NCBI GenBank assembly: GCA_015068455.1
Contig: SVKO01000001.1
Coordinates: forward strand, 179,825-243,824
Reading direction: 5' to 3'
DNA length: 64,000 bases
From: Oscillospiraceae bacterium
GTDB lineage: Bacteria; Bacillota; Clostridia; Oscillospirales; Oscillospiraceae
The notes under the pieces were generated by a model, which was given only the letters and a program-made list of their open reading frames with translations, searched no databases and was not told where the DNA came from. Positions 33,814 through 42,495 of the stretch are shown one piece after another. A program made the position numbers and the translations under genes. Positions within the stretch are counted from its first letter, which is position 1; each line of letters starts with the position of its first letter.

Positions 33814-33831
33814 GGTTAGTGTCGGCTAACC
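33814..33831. promoter_or_regulatory. Metalloregulator box before the ABC transporter operon
   Basis: GGTTAGTGTCGGCTAACC with perfect arms, 28 bases before the start of the first ABC gene. The -35/-10 elements upstream are not clear. Confidence 0.8.
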
Positions 33832-33859
33832 GCAAAACAACCAAGAAAGAGGTTTGCAA

Positions 33860-35662
33860 ATGAAAAAGAAAAAACAAAACGATCTTGCCGTCCTGCTGGG
33901 CTATGCGGGCAGCCACAAGGGTCTGACCTTCCTTGGCCTCGGCCTGTCCGCCGCGGCCATGATCCTGGGTATGGTCCCCTATATCTGCATCTGGCTCGTG
34001 GCCCGGGATCTGATCGCCGTGGCGCCCAACTGGACGCAGGCGGCCGGCGTTGCCCGGTACGGCTGGCTGGCCTTCGGCATGTCTGTGGCCGGGATCGCGG
34101 TCTATTTTGCCGCGCTGATGTGCACCCATCTGGCGGCTTTCCGCACAGCGTCCAACATCCGCAAGCAGGGCATGGCCCATCTGATGAAAACGCCCCTGGG
34201 CTTTTTTGATTCCAACGCCTCGGGCCTGCTGCGCAACCGTCTTGACGGCGCCGCCACCGAAACGGAGACCCTGCTGGCCCACAATCTGGCGGATATTGTG
34301 GGCTCCGCCGCCATGCTGCTGGCCATGATCGTTTTGATGTTCGTCTTCGACTGGCGTATGGGCGCGGCCTGTCTGCTCGCGGCGGTGATCTCGATCCTCG
34401 CCATGTTCTCCATGATGGGCGGCAAAAACGCAAAGCTCATGCAGGAATACCAGGCGGCCCAGGACGTGATGAGCAAGGCGGGGACGGAGTATGTGCGGGG
34501 CATCCCCGTGGTCAAAGTGTTCCAGCAGACCGTCTACTCCTTCAAGGCCTTCAAGGAGGCGATCGAGGACTACAGCGCCAAGGCGGAGCGCTACACCGAC
34601 GGCGTCTGCCGGGTGCCGCAGTCCGTGAACCTGACCTTCACCGAGGGCGCGTTCATTTTTCTGGTGCCCGCGGCCCTGCTCTTGGCCCCGGCCGCTCTGC
34701 GGTCCGGCAATTTTGCCGGCTTTGTGACGAATTTTGCCTTCTACGCCGTGTTCTCCGCGATCATTTCCACGGCGCTGGCACGGATCATGTTTGCCGCCAG
34801 CGGCATGATGCTGGCAAGCACCGCCCTGGGCCGCATCGCACAGGTGATGGACGCGCCGACGCTGAAGGCCACAACCATGCCCATCGCTCCGAAGGACAAC
34901 AGCGTGACGTTCCGGGACGTGAGCTTTACCTACGACGGCGCACAGCTCCCCGCCCTGGATCACGTTTCCTTCCGCGTGGAGCCCGGACAGACGGTGGCTC
35001 TTGTCGGCCCCTCCGGCGGCGGCAAGACCACGGCGGCCTGCCTGATCCCCCGCTTCTGGGACGTCAGCTCCGGCATCGTTGAGGTCGGCGGCGTGGACGT
35101 GCGGCAGACCGATCCCCATGTGCTCATGGATCAGGTGGCATTTGTCTTCCAGAATGACCGGCTGTTCAAGGCAAGCATCCTGGAAAACGTCAGCGTTGCC
35201 AGACCCTCGGCCACACGGGAAGAGGTGCGCGCGGCCCTGTCGGCCGCCCAGTGCGACGACATCCTCGCCAAGCTGCCCGACGGCATGGACACGATGATCG
35301 GAACAGACGGCACCTACCTCTCCGGCGGCGAGCAGCAGCGCGTGGCCCTGGCACGGGCGATCCTGAAGGACGCGCCCATCGTGGTGCTGGACGAGGCCAC
35401 CGCCTTTGCCGATCCGGAAAACGAGGTCCTGATCCAGAAGGCGTTTGCGGTGCTGACGAAGGGCCGCACGGTCATCATGATCGCCCACCGCCTGTCCACG
35501 GTCGTGGGCGCGGACAAGATCATCGTCCTGGACGGCGGGCGCGTGGAAGAGACGGGGACCCATGCGCAGCTGGTGCGCGCCGGCGGCCTCTATGCCCGGA
35601 TGTGGGCAGATTATAATCAGGCGGCAAGGTGGAAGATCTCGGCCGGCGAGGAGGTTCGGTAA
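33860..35662 (+). CDS. ABC exporter-fold transporter, first subunit
   Basis: 600 residues from ATG 33860. Six membrane helices (residues ~20-320) precede an ATPase domain with Walker A GPSGGGKTTAACL, Q loop FVFQNDRLF, signature LSGGEQQRVAL, Walker B IVVLDEATAF and the H-loop AHRLSTV. Pairs of such half-transporters encoded together form heterodimers; the YbtP/YbtQ and IrtA/IrtB types import iron-siderophore complexes despite an exporter fold. The box upstream, the second half-transporter one base downstream, and the MptD-type gene in the same regulon all suggest iron- or metal-complex transport. Direction and substrate are inferred. Confidence 0.9.
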   Translation: MKKKKQNDLAVLLGYAGSHKGLTFLGLGLSAAAMILGMVPYICIWLVARDLIAVAPNWTQAAGVARYGWLAFGMSVAGIAVYFAALMCTHLAAFRTASNIRKQGMAHLMKTPLGFFDSNASGLLRNRLDGAATETETLLAHNLADIVGSAAMLLAMIVLMFVFDWRMGAACLLAAVISILAMFSMMGGKNAKLMQEYQAAQDVMSKAGTEYVRGIPVVKVFQQTVYSFKAFKEAIEDYSAKAERYTDGVCRVPQSVNLTFTEGAFIFLVPAALLLAPAALRSGNFAGFVTNFAFYAVFSAIISTALARIMFAASGMMLASTALGRIAQVMDAPTLKATTMPIAPKDNSVTFRDVSFTYDGAQLPALDHVSFRVEPGQTVALVGPSGGGKTTAACLIPRFWDVSSGIVEVGGVDVRQTDPHVLMDQVAFVFQNDRLFKASILENVSVARPSATREEVRAALSAAQCDDILAKLPDGMDTMIGTDGTYLSGGEQQRVALARAILKDAPIVVLDEATAFADPENEVLIQKAFAVLTKGRTVIMIAHRLSTVVGADKIIVLDGGRVEETGTHAQLVRAGGLYARMWADYNQAARWKISAGEEVR

Positions 35663-35663
35663 T

Positions 35664-37406
35664 ATGTTCGGAAAAGAATTTCAAAGAAAATACGCGCTGA
35701 CCGATCAGGGCGTTCGGAACACGAAGCAGGGCACCCTTTGGACCGTCGTCGTCAATCTCATCGTGATGGGCGGCATGGGCATCCTGTATCTGCTGATGAG
35801 CAGATACATGGATACGCTGACCAACGGCGCGCCGCTTCCGAACGCGGCCGTGTTCATTGCGCTGGTGCTGGCATTCCTGGCGCTGTCGATCCTGACGCAT
35901 CTGCAGCAGTACCGGGCCACATACGGTGTGGTCTACGGAGAGATCAAGGCGGTCCGCATCGGATTGGCGGAGCGTCTGAGAAAGCTCCCCCTCGGCTACT
36001 TCGGCAAGCGTGATCTGGCGGATCTCACGGAGACGATCATGGGCGACGTGAACCGGCTGGAGCACGTCTGGTCTCACTGCCTGGGCTATCTCTACGGCTC
36101 GTATATTTCCACGGCGATCATCGCCGTCGGCGTCTTTATTTATGATTGGCGAATGGCGCTGGCCTGCCTGTGGGGCGTGCCGGTGGCCTTCGGTCTGCTC
36201 TTCGGAAGCCGGGCTCTGGCAAAGCGCCACTCGGAGATCACCAAAGCGGCGGCTGTCCAGGTCTCCGACGGCATCCAGGAGACCCTGGAGAACATCCGGG
36301 AGATCCGCGCCACAAACCAGGAGGACCGCTTCCTCCGGGCCCTGAACGACAAGATCGATCGCCACGAAAAGACGATGCTGCGCGGCGAGCTGTCCACCGG
36401 CATCTTTGTCAACGCGGCCAGCGTCATCATGCGGCTGGGCGTGGCGACGACGATCCTGACCGGCGCAAAGCTGATCCTTTCCGGGCAGATCGAATTCATG
36501 CCTCTGTTTGCGTTCCTGATGGTGATCACCCGCGTCTACGCCCCCTTCGACCAGGCGCTGGCGCTGATCGCGGAGATGTTCATGTCCCAGGTATCCGCAA
36601 ACCGGCTGATGGAGATCCATGACGCAAAGACGGCGGAGGGAACGGATTCCTTTGCCCCGAAGGGCCATGACATTGTATTTGAGAACGTCGGCTTTGCTTA
36701 CAACGACGAGCAGGTCCTGCGGGGCGTGAGCTTCACCGCCAGGCAGGGCGAGGTCACCGCCCTGGTCGGGCCCTCCGGCTCCGGCAAAAGCACCTGCGCA
36801 CGGCTGGCCGCCCGCCTGTGGGACGCCGACGAAGGAAAGATCCGCGTCGGCGGCGTGGATATCAGCACCGTCGATCCCGAGGTGCTGCTGCGCGACTACT
36901 CCATGGTCTTCCAGGACGTGGTGCTCTTTGACGATACGGTGATGGAAAACATCCGCCTCGGCAGGCGCGGCGCGACGGACGGGGAGGTTCGCGCCGCCGC
37001 CGCGGCGGCCAACTGCGACGAGTTCGTGGAAAAACTCCCCCGGGGCTACGCCACCCCCATCGGCGAGAACGGCGCCAAGCTCTCCGGGGGCGAGCGCCAG
37101 CGCATCTCTATCGCCCGCGCCCTGCTGAAAAACGCGCCCATCGTCCTGCTGGACGAGGCCACCGCCTCCCTGGATGTAGAGAACGAGACGAAGGTGCAGG
37201 GGGCGCTGTCGCGCCTGCTGGCAGGCAAAACCGTCCTGGTCATCGCGCACCGCATGCGCACCGTGGAGGCGGCGGACAAGATCGTGGTCCTTGCTGACGG
37301 CAGGGTCGCCGAGGAGGGCAGGCCCGCCGAGCTTCTCGCAAAGCAGAGCGGTATCTTCCGCCGCATGACACAGCTCCAGGGCGCCAGCGAAAACTGGACC
37401 ATATGA
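35664..37406 (+). CDS. ABC exporter-fold transporter, second subunit
   Basis: 580 residues from ATG 35664 (GAGGAGG upstream), directly after the first subunit's stop. It has six helices and an ATPase with Walker A GPSGSGKSTCARL, signature LSGGERQRISIA, Walker B IVLLDEATASL and H-loop AHRMRTV. Both subunits have a catalytic Glu after Walker B (DEAT), so both ATP sites may be active. It is probably the heterodimer partner of the 33860 protein. Its last codons overlap an upstream ATG of the next gene, but the better start lies further in. Confidence 0.9.
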   Translation: MFGKEFQRKYALTDQGVRNTKQGTLWTVVVNLIVMGGMGILYLLMSRYMDTLTNGAPLPNAAVFIALVLAFLALSILTHLQQYRATYGVVYGEIKAVRIGLAERLRKLPLGYFGKRDLADLTETIMGDVNRLEHVWSHCLGYLYGSYISTAIIAVGVFIYDWRMALACLWGVPVAFGLLFGSRALAKRHSEITKAAAVQVSDGIQETLENIREIRATNQEDRFLRALNDKIDRHEKTMLRGELSTGIFVNAASVIMRLGVATTILTGAKLILSGQIEFMPLFAFLMVITRVYAPFDQALALIAEMFMSQVSANRLMEIHDAKTAEGTDSFAPKGHDIVFENVGFAYNDEQVLRGVSFTARQGEVTALVGPSGSGKSTCARLAARLWDADEGKIRVGGVDISTVDPEVLLRDYSMVFQDVVLFDDTVMENIRLGRRGATDGEVRAAAAAANCDEFVEKLPRGYATPIGENGAKLSGGERQRISIARALLKNAPIVLLDEATASLDVENETKVQGALSRLLAGKTVLVIAHRMRTVEAADKIVVLADGRVAEEGRPAELLAKQSGIFRRMTQLQGASENWTI

Positions 37407-37426
37407 AAAAACGGCCGGAGGAGATC

Positions 37427-37927
37427 ATGTCCAATCTCATTCTCATCGGCATGCCCGCCGCCGGGAAAAGCACCGTGGGCGTCATTCTGGCGAAGCTGCT
37501 CGGATACTGCTTTATCGATACGGATCTGCTCATCCAGAGCCGGGAAGGCCGACGACTGCGCGAGATCATTGCAGACAGGGGCGTCGACGGCTTCCTGGCG
37601 ATCGAAGAAGACGTCTGCCTCAGCATCCGCACCGACCGGTGCGTCATCGCCACCGGGGGCAGCGCGGTCTACAGCGAAGCGGCGATGGCGCATTTCAAGG
37701 CGCTCGGCCGTGTGGTTTATTTACAAACGGATTATGAAACGCTCTCCGGCCGGCTGAAGGATATGCGCAGCCGCGGCGTCGTTCTGAAACCGGGACAGAC
37801 GCTGGCAGCGCTTTACGCCGAGCGCACCGCGCTGTATGAGAAATATGCCGATCTGACCGTGTCAGAGGGCGGCAGCTCGCTGGAGGAAACCGCCCGGGAA
37901 GTTTATCGGAAATATGCGCAGGGATAA
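37427..37927 (+). CDS. Shikimate kinase-like P-loop kinase
   Basis: 166 residues from ATG 37427, which has GGAGGA five bases upstream; an ATG at 37403 overlapping the ABC gene lacks a ribosome binding site. Seen: Walker A LIGMPAAGKSTVG, the shikimate kinase DTD motif in FIDTDLLIQ, RRLREIIADRGVDGF and the substrate glycines in ATGGSAVY, then the lid RSRGVVLKPGQTLAAL with its Arg. Ordinary shikimate kinases sit with aro genes; this one is the last gene of a metal-regulated ABC operon. It could supply aromatic precursor for a catechol compound or phosphorylate another small molecule; both are inferred. Confidence 0.85.
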   Translation: MSNLILIGMPAAGKSTVGVILAKLLGYCFIDTDLLIQSREGRRLREIIADRGVDGFLAIEEDVCLSIRTDRCVIATGGSAVYSEAAMAHFKALGRVVYLQTDYETLSGRLKDMRSRGVVLKPGQTLAALYAERTALYEKYADLTVSEGGSSLEETAREVYRKYAQG

Positions 37928-37970
37928 CCGCCGCTTCACCCAAAGCCGCCCTCCAAATATCCAGATTAAT

Positions 37971-37998
37971 AAAAGAAACCGCCGAAAGGCGGTTTCTT
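37971..37998 (+). terminator. Terminator at the end of the metal operon, copy of a repeat
   Basis: AAAGAAACCGCC / GGCGGTTTCTTT with loop GAAA. With its neighbours (CCTCCAAATA upstream, CGGTGGATTCGC downstream) it resembles the tandem units at 63641-64000. Confidence 0.9.
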
Positions 37999-38035
37999 TG
38001 TTTGGTGGGGGACGGTGGATTCGCGAGCCGCGGGC

Positions 38036-38060
38036 TAAAAACATGCCACCGGCATGTTTT
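38036..38060. terminator. Second bidirectional hairpin
   Basis: AAAAACATGCC / GGCATGTTTTT with loop ACC. It separates the GC-rich metal region from the AT-rich island that starts just after it. Confidence 0.75.
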
Positions 38061-38117
38061 TGCGGCCATTGGCCGCCGCCTTATTTTTTTGCTCCAGGCA
38101 TTGTATTTTTAAAAAAG

Positions 38118-38198
38118 TATTGAAAAGTGTGATTTGATGAGTATAATATATATTGAAAAGTGTGATCTTAAGAATAGGATTTATATTGAAAAATGTGG
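38118..38198 (+). repeat. Three direct repeats of 33-bp period before the ATPase gene
   Basis: TATTGAAAAGTGTGAT starts at 38118 and 38151 and as TATTGAAAAATGTGGA at 38184, exactly 33 bases apart. Each contains TTGAAA; with the first, TATAAT (38142-38147) forms a promoter, and the third merges with the ribosome binding site GGAGGT. They are probably binding sites of a regulator. Confidence 0.8.
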
Positions 38199-38207
38199 AG
38201 GTGCGTA

Positions 38208-39557
38208 ATGCTCTATCGTACGATCCAACCGTTTATCGAAAGTTATCTGCGTTCTGATTCCAATAAAGTGCTGATTATTGATGGTGCAAGACAGATTGGA
38301 AAGACATTTATCATTCGACATGTCGGCCAGCAGCTTTTTGAAAACTATATTGAGATAAACTTCGCGGAGGATATGAATGGTCCGAGGCTGTTTGAACAAG
38401 TCCGCACAGTCAGAGATTTCTATTTCCAAATCAGCACAATCGCCGGTGAAAAGATGGGGGAAAAGCATAATACGCTGATCTTTCTTGATGAGATTCAGGT
38501 GTATCCTCATTTATTGACCATGCTGAAGTTTTTAAAGCAGGATGACAGATATACTTATATCGCAAGTGGCTCTTTGCTTGGCGTGACATTAAAAAAGACG
38601 ACGTCGATCCCGATCGGAAGCATTGAAATCAAGCGCATGTTCCCGCTTGACTTTGAAGAGTTCCTGCTGGCGAACGGTTTTAATCGATTTGCAATCGACA
38701 CGATGCGGGAAAAATTCCTTGCAGGTGAGAGCCTGGACGCAGCTGTTCATGCGCAAGTGCTGGATCTATTCAAAAAATATCTGCTGATTGGCGGAATGCC
38801 TGACGCCGTGAACTCTTTTGTGGCAGATGCAAACATTGTGAAGGTAAGAACAATTCATAATGACATCCGTTCGTTTTATGCTGATGATGCGTCAAAGTAC
38901 GAAGAGGACAACAACAGGAAGCTGAAGATCCGCAGGATTTATGATTTGATTCCCTCCAATATGGAGAGCAAAAAGAAAAGGGTAATCTTCAAAACCATCG
39001 AAGAAAAGCAGGGCAAACGTTTTTCGGACTATCAGGATGAGTTCGATTACCTGATCTCCGCTGGAATCGCTTTAGACGTCAATGCAATTTCCAACCCTGT
39101 TTTTCCGCTTGTACAGTCTGTCGGGAAGAATTTACTCAAGCTCTATCTAAACGACGTGGGGCTCCTGACAAGCGTATTGTATGGCAACAATATCCGTGCG
39201 GTGTTGGATGATGAAAGCGGCATTAACCTGGGCTCTGTCTATGAAAGTGTGGTAGCGCAGGAGCTGGCATCTCATGGCTGTAAACTTTTCTATTACGATA
39301 ATCGCAGCAAAGGCGAAGTAGACTATCTGATCGATGACTACGACAGTTTGTCTACGGTTCCCATTGAAGTGAAGTCGGGCAAGGACTACACTGTCCACAG
39401 CGCCTTGAATACCTTTGTGACAAACGAAGACTATCACATCAAGAAAGCTTTCGTGTTGTCAAACGAGCGTACTGTGACACAGAAAGGCAAGATTACCTAT
39501 CTTCCGATCTACTATATCATGTTCTTCCAAAACTCCTCCGGCAGCGGCTCCTTCTGA
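38208..39557 (+). CDS. AAA ATPase with DUF4143 / nuclease-like C-terminus
   Basis: 449 residues from ATG 38208 with GGAGGT. The N-terminal AAA_14-type domain has Walker A IIDGARQIGKTFIIR and Walker B NTLIFLDEIQ, then SGSLLGVTLKK (sensor) and a middle DUF4143-type region (MFPLDFEEFLLANGF ... LLIGGMPDAVNSF). The C-terminus GEVDYLIDD...PIEVKSGKDY has the D-x(n)-E-x-K arrangement of PD-(D/E)xK nucleases. These ATPases are common in gut bacteria, where their job is unclear. The gene is AT-richer than the metal operon and marks the left edge of the island. It is the only plus-strand gene there. Confidence 0.87.
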   Translation: MLYRTIQPFIESYLRSDSNKVLIIDGARQIGKTFIIRHVGQQLFENYIEINFAEDMNGPRLFEQVRTVRDFYFQISTIAGEKMGEKHNTLIFLDEIQVYPHLLTMLKFLKQDDRYTYIASGSLLGVTLKKTTSIPIGSIEIKRMFPLDFEEFLLANGFNRFAIDTMREKFLAGESLDAAVHAQVLDLFKKYLLIGGMPDAVNSFVADANIVKVRTIHNDIRSFYADDASKYEEDNNRKLKIRRIYDLIPSNMESKKKRVIFKTIEEKQGKRFSDYQDEFDYLISAGIALDVNAISNPVFPLVQSVGKNLLKLYLNDVGLLTSVLYGNNIRAVLDDESGINLGSVYESVVAQELASHGCKLFYYDNRSKGEVDYLIDDYDSLSTVPIEVKSGKDYTVHSALNTFVTNEDYHIKKAFVLSNERTVTQKGKITYLPIYYIMFFQNSSGSGSF

Positions 39558-39607
39558 CAGAACCGATCCTACGCTTACTATACGTCATTTAAACCACCAT
39601 AAGGCTT

Positions 39608-39648
39608 ATATCGACAAATCCAGATTCTAATTCTGGATTTGTCGATAT
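39608..39648. repeat. 41-bp palindrome, left copy
   Basis: Arms ATATCGACAAATCCAG / CTGGATTTGTCGATAT (perfect, 16 bases) around ATTCTAATT, followed by TCTTTTGCC. A copy that differs at two positions lies at 48491-48531. It could be the terminator of the ATPase gene or an end of a moved block. Confidence 0.92.
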
Positions 39649-39670
39649 TCTTTTGCCTTGTTATCGACTT

Positions 39671-40828
39671 TCAAGGTGTAATCAGTTCACACATTGTAGC
39701 ATTGAATTGCAATGCACGAATACGTGTTTCTCGACAATCAATAACGACTTCTTCATAACCACCCAATGTCACGGGTAACCGATCAAACACAATTGCTATA
39801 CTATATTTTGGCCTTGTTGCTGCTACGTAGTATTTTTCTGGAGATCCCAACGCAGTTCCTTTTGTGATGAACTTCATCAATGGGCCATTAGGCACAATCA
39901 TGACTCGATCAAATGTTTCACCCTTACAAGCGCCATAATTAATTGCTGGGTAGCCATAGGTATTTGCGTTCTTATCATACCGCAAAAGTTGCGGCGAATA
40001 GGTTTTTATATAGTCATCAATATCATCAGCACTAATTAGAAAAACGCCATCATGCATTGTTTCCTCTGTCATGATTGTATTAATTGGATCACCAATGGGG
40101 AAAATGCGATTTGCAAAGCAGCAAATCTGTTGATTAAATCTTCGGCTTGACAGATTTCGCTCCACAGATACATACCCGGTATCTTCCAGGTCCTTAAAAA
40201 ACTCCCAAATGTTTTTTCCCGTTTTCTTTTTGTTTTTCTTTGCATTATGTGTTCTAAAGGTAGCTTGTTTGTTATCTCCGCAACAGACAACCTTTATCGA
40301 AGAATCCATCAGAAGCCGAATGATTGTTATATCATCTCCAGCCATATCCTGAATTTCATCAAAAAAAATAGCGCGATAAATTGATTCAAGTCTACAAATA
40401 ACTTTCCCACCACTTAATTTATTTAGCAAGCATACCAGCGATGATCCTTCATTAGACATCACTTTCTTGTTCTTGATATATTTTTCTTTGGTTCCAGTCC
40501 TGCCATAATTAATAACTCCATATGTTTGAGAGAAATCATAGGCAATGACTCCTCCGATCTCCCCTGTCAAATACCGCTGATATGGTTTTATCATGTCTGA
40601 CATCATGAATGTAAACCATGTTTTAACCACAACATGCGGATGTAAAACACCTTCGTTCTGAGATCGAATCTCCTTTCGAACTGATTCTGCACCACGATTG
40701 GTATAAGTCGTTATCAATACCCTTTTTCCAGATCTGGCTTCTTCCAACGCCTCTTTACAAATGTCATATGTCTTGCCTGAGCCCGCTGCCGACATTTTCA
40801 CTATGTTATGAATAGAAGTTGATGACAT
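39671..40828 (-). CDS. gajB: GajB-like UvrD-type helicase of a Gabija system
   Basis: 385 residues from ATG 40828, overlapping the end of gajA by about 23 bases; no clear ribosome site is seen, so translation is probably coupled. Superfamily 1 helicase motifs: Walker A KMSAAGSGKTYDI, motif Ia LITTYTNRGAESVR, Walker B AIFFDEIQDMAGDD, motif III CCGDNKQATF and motif VI YYVAATRPKYSIAIVF. It is somewhat shorter than the ~490-residue Bacillus GajB. In Gabija, GajB senses free DNA ends and works with GajA against phage; here this follows from the pair and its order. Confidence 0.87.
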   Translation of the reverse strand: MSSTSIHNIVKMSAAGSGKTYDICKEALEEARSGKRVLITTYTNRGAESVRKEIRSQNEGVLHPHVVVKTWFTFMMSDMIKPYQRYLTGEIGGVIAYDFSQTYGVINYGRTGTKEKYIKNKKVMSNEGSSLVCLLNKLSGGKVICRLESIYRAIFFDEIQDMAGDDITIIRLLMDSSIKVVCCGDNKQATFRTHNAKKNKKKTGKNIWEFFKDLEDTGYVSVERNLSSRRFNQQICCFANRIFPIGDPINTIMTEETMHDGVFLISADDIDDYIKTYSPQLLRYDKNANTYGYPAINYGACKGETFDRVMIVPNGPLMKFITKGTALGSPEKYYVAATRPKYSIAIVFDRLPVTLGGYEEVVIDCRETRIRALQFNATMCELITP

Positions 40829-42422
40829 CTTGGATGTATTGTGGATAACTGATGGAATCCTCTGCTCCAAAAACTCGGAATGCCCATTCAGTTTTATTGC
40901 CTTTCATGTATTCCAGTATTCCATCATAGTCTCTGGACTCAAGAGATCCATTTTGGGATAGTATTCTTTTAAAGGACATCTTCGGTTGCCCGTTTTCACA
41001 GTTGGCTTCAAGTACGCTTGGCTCTATAGAATATTGCTTTTCATCACTCTCAAAAAAGAAATGCAAATTATCTCTCTCAATATATCCTTCATACTTTTTC
41101 TTAATATGATTCTCGATATCCCCGTCATTGTCAGTGATAATAACTATATCCTTGTCTATGAGATTTGCGATATCTGCAAATCGTTTAAACGCCAACGAAC
41201 CCACAGCGATGATGTCAATACCATCATCTGATGGGAGATGTCCATGCTTATCAAAATATGCACGCTGGATTATTAAGTCATCCGTAGGACCTTCGACCAG
41301 AATGACTTTAGATGCAAGAACAAACCGTAGCGTATCATATCCCGGTAGTTTGGCAAAATACTTTTTTGTTCCGTCGGGCAAAGCATAATAAGGTTTGACT
41401 GAATCATCTCCGACAAGAATTACATTTCCCAAATCTAACTTATTAGCAATATAGCTACTATGAGTCGAGATAAATACTTGCTTCTTAGCCGACTGAATAA
41501 TATGTTTGACAAGGTGTGTCATATTTGAGAAGGCAAGATTGTTTTCTGGCTCCTCCATGAGAACAACATTTGCCTGATCCTCTGCATTTCTTAGAGCCAA
41601 TTCAATCTTAATGATATTTTGTGTCCCAAAGCCAATATACTCGAATGGAATGTCGTCCACAATTACTGACATCTGTTTTTTCCAAGCATTGATATCGTCT
41701 TCTCTTAAATCAAGTGTGACAGAACGGCCTTTAATAACAGCACTTGCTTTTACCGCTTCATTTAGTTTTTTTACTACGTCATTGTCTTGAAACTGTCTTC
41801 GGCTCGCCTTATATGCAACAGCAAGATTGGTAAGCTCCTCGTCTGTCAAATTATCTGCAATACTGTCTGAAACAAAATGATCGACCAACCCCACATATTC
41901 TTTTCGTGTTGTATCAATAAACACACTCCTAAAAGGGGAAAATCGGAATGAAACAGGTGCTCCACTGAAATAACGATATCTAACACTATATAGTTCTACT
42001 GGTATATCTTTAACTTCACCATATGCAAGCATCTGCTTATATGTCTCAGTATTGGATTCTGATATATCAACTACTGCACGAAGGCCAACGGTATCTTCCG
42101 AAAGCTCATTTTCTGTTCCTTTGAAGTCGGGATCACCGTCAAAGTAGGCTTCCAGAATGATTCGTGGAGGTTCAGGTTTAGAGCCAGCCGCCACATCTGC
42201 GATAAATTGTTCCCTTCTTTCTCTATTGAAAAGATTTGCCTTGAGTTGACGCTCAAAGGAAATACCATTCAACTTCCCGCTTGTGAGAATCGAAAGAACC
42301 TCCAGAATTGTACTCTTCCCAGCGTCGTTATTTCCTACGAAAATATTTATTTCGGGGTTTAATACGATAGTAATGTCTTTCAGCAGCTTATAGTTTTTCA
42401 CAACAATCTTCTGTATTGTCAA
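40806..42422 (-). CDS. gajA: GajA-like OLD-family ATPase/TOPRIM nuclease of a Gabija system
   Basis: 538 residues from TTG 42422, with AAGGAG nine bases upstream; reading further upstream gives no plausible start. The N-terminal ABC-type ATPase domain has IVVKNYKLLKDITIVL, Walker A IFVGNNDAGKSTILEVL, signature-side LALRNAEDQ and Walker B VVLMEEPENNLA, then FISTHSSYIANKL. The C-terminal TOPRIM nuclease has the Glu in VILVEGPTDDLI and the DxD in VIITDNDGDIE. This is the GajA layout. Purified GajA of other bacteria nicks DNA when nucleotide levels fall; that activity here is inferred. It directly precedes gajB and lies 73 bases after the Hxs precursor gene. Confidence 0.9.
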   Translation of the reverse strand: MTIQKIVVKNYKLLKDITIVLNPEINIFVGNNDAGKSTILEVLSILTSGKLNGISFERQLKANLFNRERREQFIADVAAGSKPEPPRIILEAYFDGDPDFKGTENELSEDTVGLRAVVDISESNTETYKQMLAYGEVKDIPVELYSVRYRYFSGAPVSFRFSPFRSVFIDTTRKEYVGLVDHFVSDSIADNLTDEELTNLAVAYKASRRQFQDNDVVKKLNEAVKASAVIKGRSVTLDLREDDINAWKKQMSVIVDDIPFEYIGFGTQNIIKIELALRNAEDQANVVLMEEPENNLAFSNMTHLVKHIIQSAKKQVFISTHSSYIANKLDLGNVILVGDDSVKPYYALPDGTKKYFAKLPGYDTLRFVLASKVILVEGPTDDLIIQRAYFDKHGHLPSDDGIDIIAVGSLAFKRFADIANLIDKDIVIITDNDGDIENHIKKKYEGYIERDNLHFFFESDEKQYSIEPSVLEANCENGQPKMSFKRILSQNGSLESRDYDGILEYMKGNKTEWAFRVFGAEDSISYPQYIQDVINFYS

Positions 42423-42495
42423 TGACCTCAACTCCTTAAATCGTCCTTTGTTTTCTTTTGATAGTCTATAGAGAAGAGAATATTGTACCGAATAA

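Noticed and set aside
38118..38198. The 33-bp repeats as a CRISPR array
   Set aside because: Only three units, half of each unit is not conserved but is not spacer-like, promoter and ribosome site lie inside, and there are no cas genes.
39671..42422. The ATPase/helicase pair as a PARIS or retron-Septu system
   Set aside because: The first protein has ATPase and TOPRIM in one chain and the second is a UvrD-type helicase, which fits Gabija and not an AriA/AriB or HNH-effector pair.
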